The position numbers were made by a program, and so were the translations under genes. From Jejubacter calystegiae (GTDB taxonomy: Bacteria; Pseudomonadota; Gammaproteobacteria; Enterobacterales; Enterobacteriaceae), in NCBI RefSeq assembly GCF_005671395.1, contig NZ_CP040428.1:1240001-1304000 (forward strand): a DNA stretch of 64,000 bases. Direction: 5' to 3'. The notes below the pieces were generated by a model. It searched no databases, was not told the DNA's origin, and saw only the letters and a list, made by a program, of their open reading frames with translations. Below are positions 62,501 through 64,000 of this stretch, in pieces (within the stretch, counting starts at the first letter, position 1; each line of letters opens with the position of its first letter).

Positions 62501-64000
62501 TTACGCCAGCACAATTTCCCCCGTCAGTTGGCATTCCCTGGCAAAGTCATCATCGTGGGTGACCAGAATCAGTGCGCCGGGCCAGGAGGCAAGCGCCTGA
62601 GCCAGAGCGGCTCTGGCATCGAGATCGAGATGATTATCCGGTTCATCCAGTAGCAGTAGCGGCGTGTCGGGCTGATGGCTGACGATAAGCATCGCCAGTT
62701 TCATTTTTTCACCGCCGCTCAGCTCCGTGACTTTTTGTTGGACCTGTTCACGACGAAAGCCCGCCTGGGCCAGCAGCGTCCGTCGCAGGCTCTCTGCCTT
62801 TATCATTCCTTCTGACAAGGCTTCCAGCAGGCTGAGTTGTGGATTCAGTAGCTGGTAATGCTGATCCAGATAGCTACACCCCCCGCCCAGCCACAGCCTT
62901 CCCGCCTGTAACGATATCTCCTGCCTTAACACTCTTAACAGCGTTGATTTACCGCAGCCGTTATTGCCGCGCAGACGCAGCTTCTCCCCCTGTCGTAGGG
63001 AAAAACTCAGGGGCGACTGTTGCCCGAAAGGCAGTATCCCTTCACTCATTTGTACCAGCGTGTGCTTCCCGGTTTCCGCTTCTCCCGGTGTGATTTTCAG
63101 CGCGGGCGTTGCTACCTGGCGCGCTTTGAGTTCGGCGAGCCGTGATTGTAACTGGCGCTGCTGATTTTCGGTGCGGGTTACCCTGGCTGCAGCAGCAGCG
63201 CCTGCCTGTTCCTTTTTACCGTCGAGCAAAATCTTTGCCTGGCTGCCGCTGCGCGCCAGTCTGTTACCCTGGGCGGCGCGACGCTCGGCTTTTTCTTTAC
63301 TGAGCTGAGCCTGACGGCGGGCCAACTGTAGCGCTTTGCTGGCACTGGTAAGCTGCCTGTCGAGTGCAGCCTGCTGTTGATGCTTCAGGGTAGCGAAAGT
63401 GTCGTAATTACCGCCGTAGCGCTGAAGTCCGTGTTCATTCAGTTCCCAAATTTCTTCCATGGCTCGTAGCAGGAAGCGATCGTGGCTGATCAGCAGTATG
63501 GGGCCCGGGAACTGCTGAATTTGTGCCAGTAGCCAGTGCTTACCTGCGATATCCAGGTGGTTGGAAGGTTCGTCGAGCAGTAACCAGCTATCGGTCTGCT
63601 GGAACAGATTCCACAGGGTGATGCGAGCCTGCTGGCCGCCGCTCAGGGCGCTAAACGGCCTGTCGGGTACTGGCGGCAGCGCCAGTTCCTGGCAGCATTG
63701 CGCAAAGTGCTGGCGGCAATCCCAGCGTTCGTTCAGCATATCGAACCAACGTTCGTTGACACTGCCCTGTTCAATATGCATCAGCGCCTTCAGGGCATCC
63801 TCGAGCCCAAGACAGGCCGCCAGACTGCGGCTCTGCTGCGTTGCATTATGCTGACGATAGATGCCGCACGGGGCATTGAGCCTGAGCATACCGGAAGTGG
63901 GTGGGCGCTTGCCGCTAAGTACCTCGCCCAGCAGCGTTTTGCCGATGCCGTTACGTCCGGTGAGTCCGGTCAGCCTGACGGTCGGCTGACAGCTCAGATC
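62501..64000 (-). CDS. ABC-F family ATPase (cut by window end)
   Basis: The frame is open to base 64000 and gives the last 499 residues of an ABC-F protein: two ABC ATPase domains and no membrane segments. The first domain has Walker A GRNGIGKT in the part cut near the end of the window, signature LSGGQQARI and Walker B WLLLDEPSNHLD. The second has GNNGCGKSTLLRV, LSGGEKMKLAM and LLLLDEPDNHLD. A basic linker (RRQAQLSKEKAERRAAQGN) joins them. ABC-F proteins act on ribosomes, either as translation factors or as antibiotic-resistance proteins; which applies here is not clear. It is convergent with the DUF4150 gene with a 12-base gap, so it marks the right-hand border of the secretion locus. Confidence 0.9.
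   Translation of the reverse strand, partial: DLSCQPTVRLTGLTGRNGIGKTLLGEVLSGKRPPTSGMLRLNAPCGIYRQHNATQQSRSLAACLGLEDALKALMHIEQGSVNERWFDMLNERWDCRQHFAQCCQELALPPVPDRPFSALSGGQQARITLWNLFQQTDSWLLLDEPSNHLDIAGKHWLLAQIQQFPGPILLISHDRFLLRAMEEIWELNEHGLQRYGGNYDTFATLKHQQQAALDRQLTSASKALQLARRQAQLSKEKAERRAAQGNRLARSGSQAKILLDGKKEQAGAAAAARVTRTENQQRQLQSRLAELKARQVATPALKITPGEAETGKHTLVQMSEGILPFGQQSPLSFSLRQGEKLRLRGNNGCGKSTLLRVLRQEISLQAGRLWLGGGCSYLDQHYQLLNPQLSLLEALSEGMIKAESLRRTLLAQAGFRREQVQQKVTELSGGEKMKLAMLIVSHQPDTPLLLLDEPDNHLDLDARAALAQALASWPGALILVTHDDDFARECQLTGEIVLA

Overview
The window is about 64 kb of a chromosome from the order Enterobacterales, most likely family Enterobacteriaceae. Nearly every housekeeping protein reads as a close relative of an E. 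coli K-12 protein (DgoD, YidR, YidQ, IbpA, IbpB, YidE, YihX, Dtd, FabY/YiiD, YicH, XanP, GltS, RecG, TrmH, SpoT, RpoZ, Gmk, LigB, YicG). Gene order is a mosaic of K-12 blocks: dgoD...yidR-yidQ-ibpA-ibpB-yidE, then yihX-dtd-fabY without yihY/rbn, then yicH-xanP-gltS-recG-trmH-spoT-rpoZ-gmk-ligB-yicG. These blocks are well separated in K-12, so the organism is not E. coli; I cannot name the genus from sequence alone. Both window ends cut genes: dgoD on the left and an ABC-F ATPase on the right.

Region 1 (1-9862) holds sugar-acid genes (the end of dgoD, an ACS-family transporter that is not DgoT, and a 2-hydroxyacid dehydrogenase), the yidR/yidQ pair, the small heat-shock genes ibpA and ibpB with a ROSE-type thermometer hairpin before each, yidE, a possible 20-codon leader ORF, yihX, dtd and fabY. 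Region 2 (9883-25460) holds a TonB-dependent receptor with three perfect inverted repeats upstream, followed by the conserved yicH-to-yicG block. A consensus PurR box lies before xanP, and a gmk-rpoZ-spoT-trmH-recG string is transcribed leftward. A 715-bp AT-rich gap (25461-26179) separates this block from the next.

Region 3 (26180-50296) is a complete type VI secretion system on the + strand: an SH3 lipoprotein, TssJ, TssK, TssL with a fused OmpA-like domain, TssM, TagF, TssA, TssB, TssC, Hcp, Fha/TagH, the phosphatase PppA, a four-cysteine exported protein of unknown function, TagJ/ImpE, TssE, TssF, TssG, TssH/ClpV and the kinase PpkA. PpkA, PppA, Fha and TagF together imply control by threonine phosphorylation. 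A palindromic, MITE-like repeat sits between tssG and tssH and supplies the tssG stop codon.

Region 4 (50354-62488) is the tip and cargo region. It has three vgrG genes whose first ~1.4 kb are almost identical but whose C-termini differ. vgrG2 and vgrG3 end in different 120-residue AT-rich tails, each followed by a small, AT-rich, single-membrane-span protein; the two small proteins look like distant paralogues. Next comes a DUF2169/pentapeptide protein, a second pentapeptide protein, a DUF3540 protein and a DUF4150 (PAAR-like) protein: the parts of an effector-loading module, but with no recognisable toxin. The best candidates for something undescribed are the two vgrG-tail/membrane-protein cassettes, the toxin-less pentapeptide/PAAR-like module and the exported protein at 40821-41729.
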